From: Proluteimonas luteida
GTDB taxonomy: Bacteria > Pseudomonadota > Gammaproteobacteria > Xanthomonadales > Xanthomonadaceae
Length of the DNA stretch: 64,000 nt
NCBI RefSeq assembly: GCF_021191695.1
Contig: NZ_JAIWPT010000005.1
Span: 124,001-188,000 of the forward strand
Direction of reading: 5' to 3'
This document shows positions 1-9,167 of this stretch, piece after piece. How positions within the stretch are numbered: position 1 is the first letter of the stretch; every line of letters begins with the position of its first letter. The notes beneath the pieces are model-generated. The model saw only the letters and a program-made list of their open reading frames with translations. It was not told the DNA's origin and did no database searches. The position numbers were made by a program, and so were the translations under genes.

Positions 1-82
1 GGTCGGCCCGATGCTAGAGGATTCCGGGCGTCACGGTTTCGTATGCGCGTCGTCGTCGGGGGTCCGCGATACCGGGCGGAAT

Positions 83-135
83 GTCGTCCCGCGCAGGCCG
101 GGGCGCCGGCGTCTTCCCCGCCTGCGCGGGACGAC
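83..135. repeat. Extragenic palindrome upstream of tal
   Basis: A perfect 16-base inverted repeat (83-98 and 120-135; arm GTCGTCCCGCGCAGGC) with a 21-base centre. Hairpins carrying the GCGCAGGC core are common between genes in xanthomonads, and a longer relative lies at 57780-57867 in this window. It sits about 120 bases before the transaldolase start. It may shape or end transcripts entering from the left; no coding sequence is supported in 1-258. Confidence 0.75.
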
Positions 136-258
136 GCTGCGCGATGTTCCGCCGCGGCGGTGGACCGCCGAGGTGGCCCTCGCGGCGCAGGATGCGGACA
201 ATGGCGGCGGACACACCGCGGATCCCGCCGCGTCCCGCTCCCCAACCACGAGGTGCCC

Positions 259-1239
259 ATGTCCGACGCCACCCCCGGCCCATCCAGGCTCGCCCAGCTG
301 CGCGAGATGTCGGTCGTCGTCGCCGACACCGGCGACTACGAGGCGATCGAACGCCTGAAACCGGTCGACTGCACGACCAATCCCACCCTGGTGCGCAAGG
401 CGCTGGACCTGCCGATCTATGCGGATCTGGTCGAGCGCGAGCTCGAACGCGCGAAGGATATCGGCGGCGAGCCCGGGCACGTCGCGCGCCAGGTCGTCGA
501 CCGCCTGACGATCGGCGTCGGCCGCAAGCTGGCCGGGCTGGTGCCGGGCCGGGTCTCGACCGAGGTCGACGCCGACCTGGCGCACGACACCGAGGCCACG
601 GTCGCCAAGGCGCGCCAGTTCATCGACATGTACCAGGACGCCGGGGTGCCGCGCGACCGCGTGCTGATCAAGATCGCCGCGACCGTCGAGGGCATCCGCG
701 CGGCCAAGGAACTGCAGCGCGAGGACATCGACTGCAACCTGACGCTGATCTTCAACCGGACCCAGGCGATCGCCTGCGCCGAGGCCGGGGTGTTCCTGAT
801 CTCGCCGTTCGTCGGCCGCATCCTCGACTGGCATGTCGCGCGCGGCGAGGTGCCGGCGACGATCGACGACGACCCGGGCGTGCGCTTCGTGCGCGACGTC
901 TACACCGAGTTCAAGCGCCGCGGATCGCCGACGGTGGTGATGGGCGCCTCGTTCCGCTCGACCGCGCAGATCGAGGCGCTGGCCGGCTGCGACCGGCTGA
1001 CGATCTCGCCGGAACTGCTGCAGGCGCTCGACGCCGAGCACGGCGAGCTGCCGCGCAAGCTGTCGCCGGGCAAGGCGGACGGCGGCCCGACGCCGCCGGT
1101 GGATGCCGAGGGCTTCGCCCGCGACCTTGCGGCCGATCCGATGGCCACCGAGAAACTGCGTGACGGCATCGCCGCGTTCGCCAGGGACCTCGAGGGCTTG
1201 CGGCAGACGATCGCCCAGCGGCTGCAGGCGGCGCGATGA
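259..1239 (+). CDS. tal: Transaldolase
   Basis: Cytosolic enzyme of the non-oxidative pentose phosphate pathway that moves a dihydroxyacetone unit between sedoheptulose-7-phosphate and glyceraldehyde-3-phosphate. The 326-residue protein has the usual TalA/TalB length and family blocks: the DCTTNPTL loop (residues 37-44), [11 protein letters not shown] (98-108), and VLIKIAAT with the Schiff-base Lys at residue 138, followed by CNLTLIF. The reading frame is open upstream to position 43, but the family N-terminus begins at the ATG at 259, so this start is chosen. The stop overlaps the next gene by four bases (ATGA), which suggests co-transcription with the acid phosphatase, an unusual partner. 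Confidence 0.95.
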   Translation: MSDATPGPSRLAQLREMSVVVADTGDYEAIERLKPVDCTTNPTLVRKALDLPIYADLVERELERAKDIGGEPGHVARQVVDRLTIGVGRKLAGLVPGRVSTEVDADLAHDTEATVAKARQFIDMYQDAGVPRDRVLIKIAATVEGIRAAKELQREDIDCNLTLIFNRTQAIACAEAGVFLISPFVGRILDWHVARGEVPATIDDDPGVRFVRDVYTEFKRRGSPTVVMGASFRSTAQIEALAGCDRLTISPELLQALDAEHGELPRKLSPGKADGGPTPPVDAEGFARDLAADPMATEKLRDGIAAFARDLEGLRQTIAQRLQAAR

Positions 1240-2087
1240 GCCTGCGGGCATGGTCCGCGCTGCTGGCGGCGGCGCTGGGCCTGGCCGCCTGCGGCAGCGC
1301 GCCACCCCTGGCCGAGGCCGCGCCGGAAGGGCCGGCCCATGAGCTCCGCGGCGGGCGCGCGAAGGGCTATCTGGCGCCCGTGCCGGCGTTCGACAGCGCG
1401 GCCCTGCTGCCCGCGCCGCCTGCGCCCGGCTCCGCCGGGCAGGCGCTCGACGATGCCGTCAGCGCGCGGGCGCTCGCGCTGCACGGCACCGCGCGCTGGA
1501 GGCAGGCGACGGTCGATGCCGCGCTCGGTTTCCCGCAGGCCGCCGGGCTGTTCGCCTGCGCGCTGGGCGTGCGCATCGATGCGACGGAAACGCCGGCACT
1601 GGCCACCCTGCTGCATCGCAGCCTCGCCGACGCGTCCGCCGCCGGCAGCGCCGCGAAGCGCCAGTGGCAGCGGCCGCGGCCGTTCATGGTCAACGCGGCG
1701 CCGACCTGCGCGCCCGGCGACGAACCCGGCTTGCGCGGCAACGGTTCGTATCCGTCGGGCCATACCGCGATCGGCTGGACCTGGGCGCTGTTGCTGGCCG
1801 AGCTGGCGCCGGACCGCGGCGACGCCCTGCTGCAGCGCGGCCGCAGCTACGGCGAGAGCCGGCTGGTGTGCAACGTGCACTGGTACAGCGACATCCAGCA
1901 GGGCCAGCTGGTGGGCGCGGCGACCGTCGCGCGGCTGCACGCCGATCCCCGGTTCCGCGCGGATTTCGACGCCGCGGCGCGCGAGATCGCCGACCAGCGG
2001 GCGCGTGGCGCGACGCCGGCGGGCTGCGCGACCGAAGCCGACGCACTGCGGGTCTCGCCGCTGGACGACGTTGATGCCGGGCACTGA
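1236..2087 (+). CDS. Class A acid phosphatase, PAP2 superfamily, lipoprotein
   Basis: Predicted secreted non-specific acid phosphatase. The N-terminus is a lipoprotein signal with lipobox LAAC, Cys19 being the likely lipidated residue. The vanadium-haloperoxidase/PAP2 active-site signature is complete: K-x6-RP (Lys141 to Arg148-Pro149), PSGH (173-176) and SR-x5-H-x3-D (Ser208 to Asp219, with His215). Length (283 residues) fits class A phosphatases of the PhoN type. Such enzymes hydrolyse phosphomonoesters in the periplasm for phosphate scavenging; the substrate here is unknown. Translation is probably coupled to tal through the ATGA overlap. Confidence 0.88.
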   Translation: MSLRAWSALLAAALGLAACGSAPPLAEAAPEGPAHELRGGRAKGYLAPVPAFDSAALLPAPPAPGSAGQALDDAVSARALALHGTARWRQATVDAALGFPQAAGLFACALGVRIDATETPALATLLHRSLADASAAGSAAKRQWQRPRPFMVNAAPTCAPGDEPGLRGNGSYPSGHTAIGWTWALLLAELAPDRGDALLQRGRSYGESRLVCNVHWYSDIQQGQLVGAATVARLHADPRFRADFDAAAREIADQRARGATPAGCATEADALRVSPLDDVDAGH

Positions 2088-2343
2088 TCCGGCGCGCCCG
2101 GGCATGCCCGCGTCGACGGGCGGCGCGCCCGGTCCCGTCGATCGTCCGGCGGTCGATCCCGACCCGCGGCCGCAGCCCCCGGAACCGCCGCTCCCCAGCG
2201 ACTGCTGCGACAGCGGCTGTTCGATGTGCGTCCACGACGTCTACGCCGAGGAACTGCAGGACTACCGCGAGCGCCTGGCGCGCTGGCGCGAGCGGCACCC
2301 GGCCGTGCCGGACGCCGGCGCCGGCGGCTCTTCGCAGCCGTGA
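2074..2343 (+). CDS. Small oxidoreductase-like domain protein
   Basis: An 89-residue protein with a proline-rich N-terminal half and a C-terminal block DCCDSGCSMCVHDVY followed by EELQDYRERLARW. This Cys-rich motif plus the YxEEL helix is the hallmark of the oxidoreductase-like N-terminal family (OXLD1-like), found as small proteins in many proteobacteria and of unclear biochemical role. Four closely spaced Cys residues could bind metal or do redox chemistry; this is inference. The ATG at 2074 overlaps the end of the phosphatase gene by 14 bases in another frame; an alternative ATG lies at 2104. Confidence 0.75.
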   Translation: MPGTDPARPGMPASTGGAPGPVDRPAVDPDPRPQPPEPPLPSDCCDSGCSMCVHDVYAEELQDYRERLARWRERHPAVPDAGAGGSSQP

Positions 2344-2349
2344 CGCCGG

Positions 2350-2383
2350 GCCTCCGGTCCGGGACGGGACCGGGACCGGAGGC
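2350..2383. terminator. Hairpin between convergent genes
   Basis: An 11-base perfect inverted repeat (GCCTCCGGTCC at 2350-2360 and its complement at 2373-2383) immediately after the stop of the small Cys-rich protein and facing the end of the AraC gene. Position and strength suit a transcription stop, possibly in both directions. There is no clear run of T after it, so a factor-independent mechanism is not certain. Confidence 0.55.
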
Positions 2384-2506
2384 GTGGACGCGCCTTCTCC
2401 TAACGTTCTCGCCTGCCGCGTGCAATCCACTGCTGCAACCGGGGCCGATTCCGATGGAGTGGCCGGGCTGGAGCACCGCAGGCAGGATCGCAGCCGTGGT
2501 CCCGTG

Positions 2507-2944
2507 TCAGTGGGAAGCGCCGGGGGCGCGCCGCATGCCGGCTTTGGGCCGTTCCTCGCCTCGGCACCGTGCCCGCCAGCTGGCCGGCGACATGCCGAAC
2601 CGGGCCTGGAACGCGCGCTGGAACTGGCGCTCGGATTCGAAGCCCAGGTCGTACAGCAGCCAGGTGATGCTGTGGTGGGGTTCTTCGCGCAGGCGACGGC
2701 GCGCCGCGACCAGCCTGCGTTCGCGGATGTAGCGCGAGACGCCGCCCAGCGGCTGGAACATCCGGTACAGCGTGGGCCGCGAGACGAAGAACAGGCGCTG
2801 CAGGAAATCGCAGTCCAGCGCCGGATCCTCCAGATGCTCCTCGATGCAGCGCAGGATCCGCGTCACGCGCGGGTTGTCCTGGTGTGCCATTGGCGCGGGC
2901 GTGCCACCCGCGACCGCCCTGCCGGTGCCGTGTATCGATGTCAT
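2507..2944 (-). CDS. AraC-family transcriptional regulator (DNA-binding domain only)
   Basis: The 145-residue protein is essentially one AraC-type double helix-turn-helix. It starts around RILRCIEEHLEDPALD, continues with FVSRPTLYRMFQPLGGVSRYIRERRL and ends with the second helix-turn-helix DLGFESERQFQRAFQARFGMSP, the strongly conserved AraC signature. No sensor domain is attached, so any signal must come from elsewhere. The frame extends to 3025; the ATG at 2944 is preferred because a G-rich stretch precedes it at ribosome-binding distance. It is divergent from the T6SS operon and shares its upstream region, so it could act on tssB or on itself; nothing in the sequence proves this. Confidence 0.8.
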   Translation of the reverse strand: MTSIHGTGRAVAGGTPAPMAHQDNPRVTRILRCIEEHLEDPALDCDFLQRLFFVSRPTLYRMFQPLGGVSRYIRERRLVAARRRLREEPHHSITWLLYDLGFESERQFQRAFQARFGMSPASWRARCRGEERPKAGMRRAPGASH

Positions 2945-3338
2945 GTCGTGCCCCCCGTTCCTGCCCCGCGCCGGATCGACGCCCTGTAACCAAGCAATGC
3001 GCAGAACGGGACCGGATCCCCTCACGGCCTTTTCACGATTCTTCTGATCGACGCGCTGAGACGAATTGTCGGGTGGGCGCTGGCGCCCGTTCCTAATCTC
3101 CGCTGCGCTGGTCGGGCCTGCATCGGCCGGGCCATTCGCGGGGCACGGGGTCGAACGCCGGCCGGGTCACAGCGGCAGCGGCGGGGATCGTGGCGAAGCG
3201 GGACGTCGGGCGGTGCGCCAGCGTGGCGCTGCGGCGGGGATCGATGCGCATACCGGGACCACCGCCGTGGCCCGCCCGTGCATGGCGCGGGCGAGGACGG
3301 CCGGAGCCCCGGCCAGGAAACGCCAACGGAGGCCAGCC
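2945..3338. other. Divergent intergenic region between araC-like gene and tssB
   Basis: A 394-base region between two divergent genes. It holds the promoter-like element at 3057-3096, then a GC-rich untranslated stretch of about 240 bases up to the tssB start at 3339. The tssB reading frame stays open through much of this leader (from 3066), but TssB homology starts only at 3339. I see no other gene. Confidence 0.6.
3057..3096 (+). promoter_or_regulatory. Candidate T6SS promoter element, copy 1 (tssB operon)
   Basis: TGAGACGAATTGTCGGG at 3057-3073 followed, 18 bases later, by CCTAA at 3092-3096. The same two blocks at the same spacing occur in front of four other T6SS-related units in the window. 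The first block contains an imperfect dyad, GAC-N5-GTC. The copy at 16423 also matches TCCGC just after the second block. The pattern looks like a sigma-factor promoter (upstream and -10-like blocks), probably for one of the kinase-linked ECF sigma factors encoded here; that assignment is inference. Confidence 0.75.
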
Positions 3339-3839
3339 ATGGCAAACAGCCAGAAATTCATTGCGCGCAACCGCGCGCCCCGTGTGCAGATCGAGTACGA
3401 CGTCGAGGTCTACGGCGCGCAGAAGAAGGTGCAGATCCCGTTCGTCATGGGCGTGCTCTCGGACCTGTCCGGCGCCAACGCCGGCGAGCTGCCGCCGGTC
3501 GAGGAGCGCAAGGCGCTGGCGATCGACGTCGACAACTTCGACAGCCGCCTGCAGTCGATGAAGCCGCGGGTCACCGCCAAGGTGCCGAACACGCTGACCG
3601 GCGAGGGCGAGCTGTCGATCGACATCACCTTCGAGAGCATGGACGACTTCTCGCCGGCCGCCGTGGCGCGCAAGGTCGAACCGCTCGCCAGGCTGCTTGA
3701 GGCGCGCACCCAGCTGGCCAACCTCGACACCTACATGGACGGCAAGGCCGGCGCCGAATCCCTGATCGCGCAGGCGATCCGCGACCCCGCGCTGCTGCAG
3801 GCGCTGACCTCCGCGGCCAAGCCCGCGGACGAACAGTAA
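3339..3839 (+). CDS. tssB: T6SS contractile sheath small subunit TssB
   Basis: Small sheath subunit (VipA/ImpB) that assembles with TssC into the cytosolic contractile tube around Hcp. The 166-residue product has the family N-terminus (SQKFIARNRAPRVQIEYDVE), the KKVQIPFVMGVLSDLSG block and the conserved tail with LANLDTYMDGKAGAE. The ATG at 3339 follows a GGAGG-like site and matches the family start. It heads an operon of eight T6SS genes, and tssC follows after 12 bases. Confidence 0.97.
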   Translation: MANSQKFIARNRAPRVQIEYDVEVYGAQKKVQIPFVMGVLSDLSGANAGELPPVEERKALAIDVDNFDSRLQSMKPRVTAKVPNTLTGEGELSIDITFESMDDFSPAAVARKVEPLARLLEARTQLANLDTYMDGKAGAESLIAQAIRDPALLQALTSAAKPADEQ

Positions 3840-3851
3840 GGAACCACGACC

Positions 3852-5345
3852 ATGGCAACCGAACAGCTTGCTGTCGCGCCCGAGGCGGCGCAGGGCCTGG
3901 AGGCCGGCGAGTTCGCCGCCCTGCTGGGCAAGGAATTCAGGCCCAAGAGCGAGCGTGCGCGCGAGGAGGTGGAGTCGGCGGTGCGCACGCTGGCCGAGCA
4001 GGTGCTCAGCCGTACCGACATCGTCTCCGACGACGTCTCGCAGACGATCAAGGCCTACATCGCCGAGATCGACCGCAAGCTCAGCGAACAGCTGAACCTG
4101 GTCATGCATTCGGCCGAGTTCCAGCAGCTCGAGAGCGCCTGGCGCGGCCTGCACTACCTGGTCAACAACACCGAGACCGACCAGCAGCTCAAGATCCGCG
4201 TGCTCAACGTCGGCAAGAAGGACCTGGGCAAGGTGCTCAAGCGCTACAAGGGCACCGCCTGGGACCAGAGCCCGGTGTTCAAGAAGATCTACGAGGAAGA
4301 GTACGGCCAGCTCGGCGGCGAGCCCTACGGTTGCCTGGTCGGTGACTACCAGTTCGACCACAGCCCGCCGGACGTGGAACTGCTGCGCGGCATCGGCCAG
4401 GTGTCCGCCGCCTCGCACGCGCCGTTCATCGCGGCGGCCGGCCCGGGGCTGCTGGGCATGGACAGCTGGAACGAGCTGTCGAACCCGCGCGACCTGGCCA
4501 AGATCCAGTCCACGCCCGACTACGCCGCGTGGCGCTCGCTGCGCGAGTCCGACGACGCGCGCTACCTGGCCCTGGCGATGCCGCGCACGCTCGCGCGCCT
4601 GCCCTACGGCGCCAAGACCGATCCGGTCGAGGCGTTCGACTTCGAGGAGGACACCTCCGGCGCCGATTCGTCGAAGTACACCTGGCAGAACGCGGCCTAC
4701 GCGATGGCGGTCAACATCAACCGCTCGTTCAAGGAGTACGGCTGGTGCTCGCGGATCCGCGGCGTCGAGTCCGGCGGCGCGGTGCAGAACCTGCCCACGC
4801 ACACCTTCCCGACCGACGACGGCGGCGTGGACATGAAGTGCCCGACCGAGATCGCGATCACCGACCGCCGCTCGGCCGAACTCGACCGTCTCGGCCTGAT
4901 GCCGCTGGTGCACCGCAAGAACTCCGACATGGCCGCGTTCATCAGTGCGCAGTCGCTCAACAAGCCCGAGGAGTTCGACGACCCGGACGCGACCGCCAAC
5001 GCCGCGCTGGCCGCGCGCCTGCCGTACATGTTCGCGTGCAGCCGCTTCGCGCACTACCTCAAGTGCATCGTGCGCGACAAGATCGGTTCGTTCAGCAGCC
5101 GCGACCAGGTCCAGAACTGGCTGCAGAACTGGATCCTCAACTACGTCGACGGCGACCCGGCCAACTCCAGCGAGGACGCCAAGTCGCGCAAGCCGCTGGC
5201 CGCCGCCGAGGTGGTGGTCGAGGAGGTCGAGGGCGCGCCCGGCTACTACACCTCCAAGTTCTACCTCAAGCCGCACTACCAGCTCGAGGGCCTGACGGTC
5301 TCGCTGCGGCTGGTCTCGCGCCTGCCATCCGAAGCGAAGGGCTGA
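3852..5345 (+). CDS. tssC: T6SS contractile sheath large subunit TssC
   Basis: Large sheath subunit (VipB/ImpC), 497 residues, the normal length. Family features include the N-terminal EFAALLGKEFRPKSERAREEV region, the LNLVMHSAEFQQLESAWRGLHYLV block, and the C-terminal region with NKPEEFDDPDATANAALAAR and the EVVVEEVEGAPGYY strand. Together with TssB it makes the contractile sheath that is later disassembled by TssH. It lies 12 bases after tssB and 77 bases before hcp. Confidence 0.97.
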   Translation: MATEQLAVAPEAAQGLEAGEFAALLGKEFRPKSERAREEVESAVRTLAEQVLSRTDIVSDDVSQTIKAYIAEIDRKLSEQLNLVMHSAEFQQLESAWRGLHYLVNNTETDQQLKIRVLNVGKKDLGKVLKRYKGTAWDQSPVFKKIYEEEYGQLGGEPYGCLVGDYQFDHSPPDVELLRGIGQVSAASHAPFIAAAGPGLLGMDSWNELSNPRDLAKIQSTPDYAAWRSLRESDDARYLALAMPRTLARLPYGAKTDPVEAFDFEEDTSGADSSKYTWQNAAYAMAVNINRSFKEYGWCSRIRGVESGGAVQNLPTHTFPTDDGGVDMKCPTEIAITDRRSAELDRLGLMPLVHRKNSDMAAFISAQSLNKPEEFDDPDATANAALAARLPYMFACSRFAHYLKCIVRDKIGSFSSRDQVQNWLQNWILNYVDGDPANSSEDAKSRKPLAAAEVVVEEVEGAPGYYTSKFYLKPHYQLEGLTVSLRLVSRLPSEAKG

Positions 5346-5422
5346 TCCGCCCAGGTCCCGCAAACGCGCGCGGCTCCGGGCCACGCGTCCAACTCTGACG
5401 CATCACACACAGGAGCATCACC

Positions 5423-5923
5423 GTGGCATTCGACATGCATATCAAGTTCGGCAAGGGCAAGGTCACGATCGGGGGATCGTCCGATCACGCGAAGCACAAG
5501 GACGAGGTGCCGGTCCTCGCCTGGTCGTGGGGCCTGTCCAACTCGGCCGACCTGCACAACTCCAGCGTCAGCGCCGGCGGCAAGGCGCACGTGCAGGACA
5601 TCTCGCTGACCAAGTACGTGGATTCGTCGTCGCACTCGCTGCTGCAGGCAGCGGCCACCGGTGCGCGCATCGAGGAGGCGTGGCTCTACGTCACCAACGC
5701 CACCGGCGAGCAGACCGACTACGTGACCATCCACCTGAGCAACGGCGTCATGGTGACGTCGGTGTCGACCGGCGGCTCCGGCGGCGAGGACCGCCTGACC
5801 GAGAACGTGACCCTGCATTTCGGCAAGTTCAAGTACGGCTTCCAGCCGCAGAAGCCCGACGGCACGAAGGACGGGGCGGCGAAGGAGTTCACCTACGACA
5901 TCCAGGCCGTCGCCTCGGCCTGA
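5423..5923 (+). CDS. hcp: T6SS inner tube protein Hcp (TssD)
   Basis: Hcp forms the hexameric rings stacked into the inner tube that is thrown out of the cell. The 166-residue product begins AFDMHIKFGKG and contains the Hcp1-family core (HNSSVSAGGKAHVQDISLTKYVDSSS) and the C-terminal strand EFTYDIQAVAS. The start is a GTG at 5423, preceded by AGGAG at good spacing. A 77-base leader separates it from tssC, the longest gap inside this operon, which may allow separate control of this high-abundance protein. Confidence 0.96.
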   Translation: MAFDMHIKFGKGKVTIGGSSDHAKHKDEVPVLAWSWGLSNSADLHNSSVSAGGKAHVQDISLTKYVDSSSHSLLQAAATGARIEEAWLYVTNATGEQTDYVTIHLSNGVMVTSVSTGGSGGEDRLTENVTLHFGKFKYGFQPQKPDGTKDGAAKEFTYDIQAVASA

Positions 5924-5934
5924 CGGATGCCGCG

Positions 5935-6771
5935 ATGACCGCCACCGTCGACGCCGGCGCATTCCGGGTCGCGACCTCGCCGGCGGAACGCCTGCTGCGC
6001 GAGGGGCGGCCGGACGAGGCCCTGCAGGCGCTCACCGCGCAGGTGCGCAACGCACCTGCCGATGCGCAGGCCCGTGTGTTCCTGTTCCAGCTGCTCGCCG
6101 CGGCCGGCCAGTGGGCACGCGCACGTGCACAGCTCGACGTGGCGACCCGCCTCGACCCGGGCAACGCGATGATCGCCGCCGCGTGGGCGGCGCTGCTCGA
6201 GGCCGAGACGGTCCGCGCGGACAGCATTGCGGGCGAACGGGTGCCGACGGTCGTCGGCGAACCCGCCGACTGGCTGCCGCCCCTGCTCGAAGCGCTGCGT
6301 CTCGACGGCAAGGGGCAGCACCCGGCGGCCGCGGCACTGCGCGCCCGCGCCTTCGACGCGGCGCCGGCGACGCCGGGCCGGATCGACGGCGCGCCGTTCG
6401 CGTGGATCGCCGATGCCGACAGCCGGTTCGGGCCATGCCTGGAGCTCGTGCTGCAGGGCGGCTATGGCTGGGCGCCGTTCGAACGCATCCGCGCGCTGCG
6501 CTTCGACGCGCCGGCCAGCCTGGCCGATACCCTGTGGGCGCCGGTGCAGGTGACCTGGCGCAACGGCGGCCAGGCGCACGGCTACGTGCCGGTACGCTAT
6601 CCCGGCAGCGAGGCGCTGGCCGATCCGGCATTGCGCATGGGGCGGACCAGCGACTGGTCGGCGCTGGACGGGGCGACGTGGATCGGTCATGGGCAGCGCA
6701 TGCTCGCGACCGACGCCGGCGAGCACGCGCTGCTCGATGTCCGCACGATCGAGTTCGACGGCGGAGACTGA
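5935..6771 (+). CDS. tagJ: T6SS accessory protein TagJ (ImpE family)
   Basis: A 278-residue cytosolic accessory protein. The N-terminal third is TPR-like (residues about 10-85, with LLREGRPDEALQALTAQVRNAPADAQARVFLFQLL and a second helical pair); the C-terminal part carries the ImpE core with GRIDGAPFAWIADADSRFGPCLE and YVPVRYPGSE. TagJ is known in a subset of T6SS lineages, where it binds the TssB N-terminal region and is thought to assist sheath recycling by ClpV. The ATG at 5935 is chosen because homology begins here; the frame is open upstream only as a shadow of hcp. Confidence 0.92.
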   Translation: MTATVDAGAFRVATSPAERLLREGRPDEALQALTAQVRNAPADAQARVFLFQLLAAAGQWARARAQLDVATRLDPGNAMIAAAWAALLEAETVRADSIAGERVPTVVGEPADWLPPLLEALRLDGKGQHPAAAALRARAFDAAPATPGRIDGAPFAWIADADSRFGPCLELVLQGGYGWAPFERIRALRFDAPASLADTLWAPVQVTWRNGGQAHGYVPVRYPGSEALADPALRMGRTSDWSALDGATWIGHGQRMLATDAGEHALLDVRTIEFDGGD

Positions 6772-6776
6772 CGCCG

Positions 6777-7280
6777 ATGGCCGAGCTCACCACGCAGGAG
6801 CGGCTGCAGCCCTCGCTGCTCGACCGGCTCACCGACGACGAGCCGGCGCGGCAGGAGGAGGGCCGGGACCGGCGCGTGATCTCGGCGCAGCGGCTGCGCG
6901 AATGCGTGATCCGCGACCTGTCGTGGCTGCTCAACTGCACGAATGCCGAGGCCGACCGCCCGCTCGACCACCTGCCACGGGTCGCGGCTTCGGTACTGAA
7001 CTTCGGCATTCCGGACCTGACCGGCGTCGCCCGCAGCGGGCTCGACGTCGCCCGCCTCGAACGCCGGCTGCGCGCGACGATCCTCGCCTTCGAGCCGCGC
7101 CTGATCGCCGACACCCTGCGCGTCCGCGTGCGCACCGACGTCGGGCGCATGGACGGACGGTCGCTGGTGTTCGACATCGAGTCGGACATGTGGGCGCAGC
7201 CGATTCCGCTGAACCTCTACCTCAAGACCGAGGTCGACCTGGAGACCGGCCGCATGGCCGTGTCCGAGGCCTGGGGCTGA
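6777..7280 (+). CDS. tssE: T6SS baseplate protein TssE (gp25-like)
   Basis: Baseplate wedge component related to phage T4 gp25, 167 residues. The N-terminus TQERLQPSLLDRLTDDEP is typical of TssE, followed by the RDLSWLLNC helix and the gp25 core containing RRLRATILAFEPRLI, whose FEPRL segment is the family signature. It lies five bases after tagJ and three before tssF, consistent with one operon. It starts sheath polymerisation together with TssF, TssG and TssK. Confidence 0.95.
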   Translation: MAELTTQERLQPSLLDRLTDDEPARQEEGRDRRVISAQRLRECVIRDLSWLLNCTNAEADRPLDHLPRVAASVLNFGIPDLTGVARSGLDVARLERRLRATILAFEPRLIADTLRVRVRTDVGRMDGRSLVFDIESDMWAQPIPLNLYLKTEVDLETGRMAVSEAWG

Positions 7281-7283
7281 AGG

Positions 7284-9167
7284 ATGGATCCGCGCCTGCT
7301 CCCGCACTACAACCGCGAACTCGGCTTCGTGCGCGAGATGGGCGCCGAGTTCGCCCGCGAGTACCCGAAGATCGCCGGCCGCCTCGGCCTGGACGGCTTC
7401 GAGTGCGCCGATCCCTACGTCGAGCGACTGCTCGAAGGCTTCGCGTTCCTTGCCGCGCGCGTGCAGCTGAAGCTCGACGCGCAGTATCCGGTGTTCACCC
7501 AGCACCTGATGGAGATGCTGTACCCGCAGTACCTGCGGCCGGTGCCGTCGATGGCGGTGGTGCAGCTGCATCCCGATCCCAAGGCCGGCACCCTGGCCAC
7601 GGGGCATCCGGTGCCACGCCACACGCCCCTGCACGGCGTGCCCGGCACCGATGAGCGGACCGCCTGCGAGTTCCGCACCGCGCACGCGTTGACGCTGTGG
7701 CCGCTCGAGGTCGCCGCCGCGACCTACTTCGACACGCCCGCCGCGCTCGCCGCCGCCGGCATCGAGGCGCCGGACGGCCGCCAGGTCCGCGCCGGACTGC
7801 GCCTGCAGATCCGCACGACCGGCGGCGTCGACCTGTCGACGCTGCCGATCGACGCGTTGCCGGTGTTCCTCGCCGGTGCCGGCGAACTGCCCAAGCGCCT
7901 GTACGAACAGCTCTTCGCCGACGCCGAGGCGATGCTGCTGCGCGGCGACGGCACGCAGGCCGCGGTGCAGGTCTGGCAGGGCGGCGATGCGATCCGTCCG
8001 CGCGGTTTCGACGATGCGGACGCGCTGCTGCCGGTCGACGGACGCAGCTTCAGCGGCTACCGGCTGCTGCAGGAATATTTCGCCTGCCCGGAGCGCTTCC
8101 TGTTCGCCGAGTTCACCGGCCTGCGGCCGGCGCTGCAGCGCATGCGCGGCCAGGCGTTCGAGATCGTCGTGCTGCTGCGGCGCAGCGTCGGCGCGCTGGC
8201 ACGCGGGCTCGACGCCAGCCACTTCCGCCTGTTCTGCACGCCGGCGATCAACCTGTTCCCGCGCGGTGCCGACCGCATCCACCTGCGCCCGGAGGTCACC
8301 GAATACCACGTCGTCGCCGACCGCGTGCGGCCGATGGACTTCGAGGTCGTCGGCGTGGAGCGTGTCGAGGGCTTCGGCGACCGCCAGGAACCGGAGACGC
8401 GCTTCCAGCCGTTCTATGGCGGCGACGCGCGCACCTGGCACGCGCGCGAAGGCGCCTACTACACGTTGCGCCGCGAACCCAGGCTGTTGTCGGGACGCCA
8501 GCGCCGCCAGGGCGCGCGGTCGAGCTACGTCGGCAGCGAGGTGTTCCTGGCGCTGGTCGATGCCGGCGAACGGCCGCTGCAGACGCCGCTGCGGCAGGTC
8601 GGCCTGCAGCTGCTGTGCAGCAACCGCGACCTGCCGCTGCACATGCCGGTGGGCAAGGGCGGGACCGATTTCCATGTCGATGCCGGCGTTCCGGCCGGGC
8701 AGGTCCGCTGCGTCGCCGGGCCCTCGCGGCCGCGTCCCGCGGTCGCCGGCGGCGAGACCGCCTGGCGCCTGCTCAGCCATCTGCAGTTCGACTACCTGTC
8801 CCTGTTCGAGGGCGATCCCGCGTCCGGCGCGGCCGCATTGCGCGAGATGCTCGCGCTGTACTGCGATCCGCACGATGCGGCCGCGCTGCGCCAGGTCGAG
8901 GGCGTGAAGTCGATCGCCTCGGCGCCGATCGTGCGCCGGCTGCCGGTACCCGGACCGATCACCTTCGGGCGCGGGCTGGAGATCGTGCTGACCTGCGACG
9001 ACAACGCGTTCGAAGGGACCGGCGCCTACCTGATCGGCACGGTGCTGCAGCATTTCTTCGCACGTTACGCCTCGGTCAACGGCTTCACCGAGACGGTGCT
9101 GCGCACGCTCGAGCGCCAGCAGGTCGCGCGCTGGCCCGCGCGCCTGGGCACGCGGCAGCTCGCATGA
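7284..9167 (+). CDS. tssF: T6SS baseplate protein TssF
   Basis: Large baseplate wedge subunit, 627 residues, the usual length. The N-terminus HYNRELGFVREMGAEFAREY is diagnostic, as are the LVERLLEGFAFLAARV-like helix and QFPVFTQHLMEMLYPQYLRP-like segment. TssF pairs with TssG around the TssK trimers. Its stop overlaps the tssG start by four bases (ATGA), so the two are probably translated in a coupled way. Confidence 0.96.
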   Translation: MDPRLLPHYNRELGFVREMGAEFAREYPKIAGRLGLDGFECADPYVERLLEGFAFLAARVQLKLDAQYPVFTQHLMEMLYPQYLRPVPSMAVVQLHPDPKAGTLATGHPVPRHTPLHGVPGTDERTACEFRTAHALTLWPLEVAAATYFDTPAALAAAGIEAPDGRQVRAGLRLQIRTTGGVDLSTLPIDALPVFLAGAGELPKRLYEQLFADAEAMLLRGDGTQAAVQVWQGGDAIRPRGFDDADALLPVDGRSFSGYRLLQEYFACPERFLFAEFTGLRPALQRMRGQAFEIVVLLRRSVGALARGLDASHFRLFCTPAINLFPRGADRIHLRPEVTEYHVVADRVRPMDFEVVGVERVEGFGDRQEPETRFQPFYGGDARTWHAREGAYYTLRREPRLLSGRQRRQGARSSYVGSEVFLALVDAGERPLQTPLRQVGLQLLCSNRDLPLHMPVGKGGTDFHVDAGVPAGQVRCVAGPSRPRPAVAGGETAWRLLSHLQFDYLSLFEGDPASGAAALREMLALYCDPHDAAALRQVEGVKSIASAPIVRRLPVPGPITFGRGLEIVLTCDDNAFEGTGAYLIGTVLQHFFARYASVNGFTETVLRTLERQQVARWPARLGTRQLA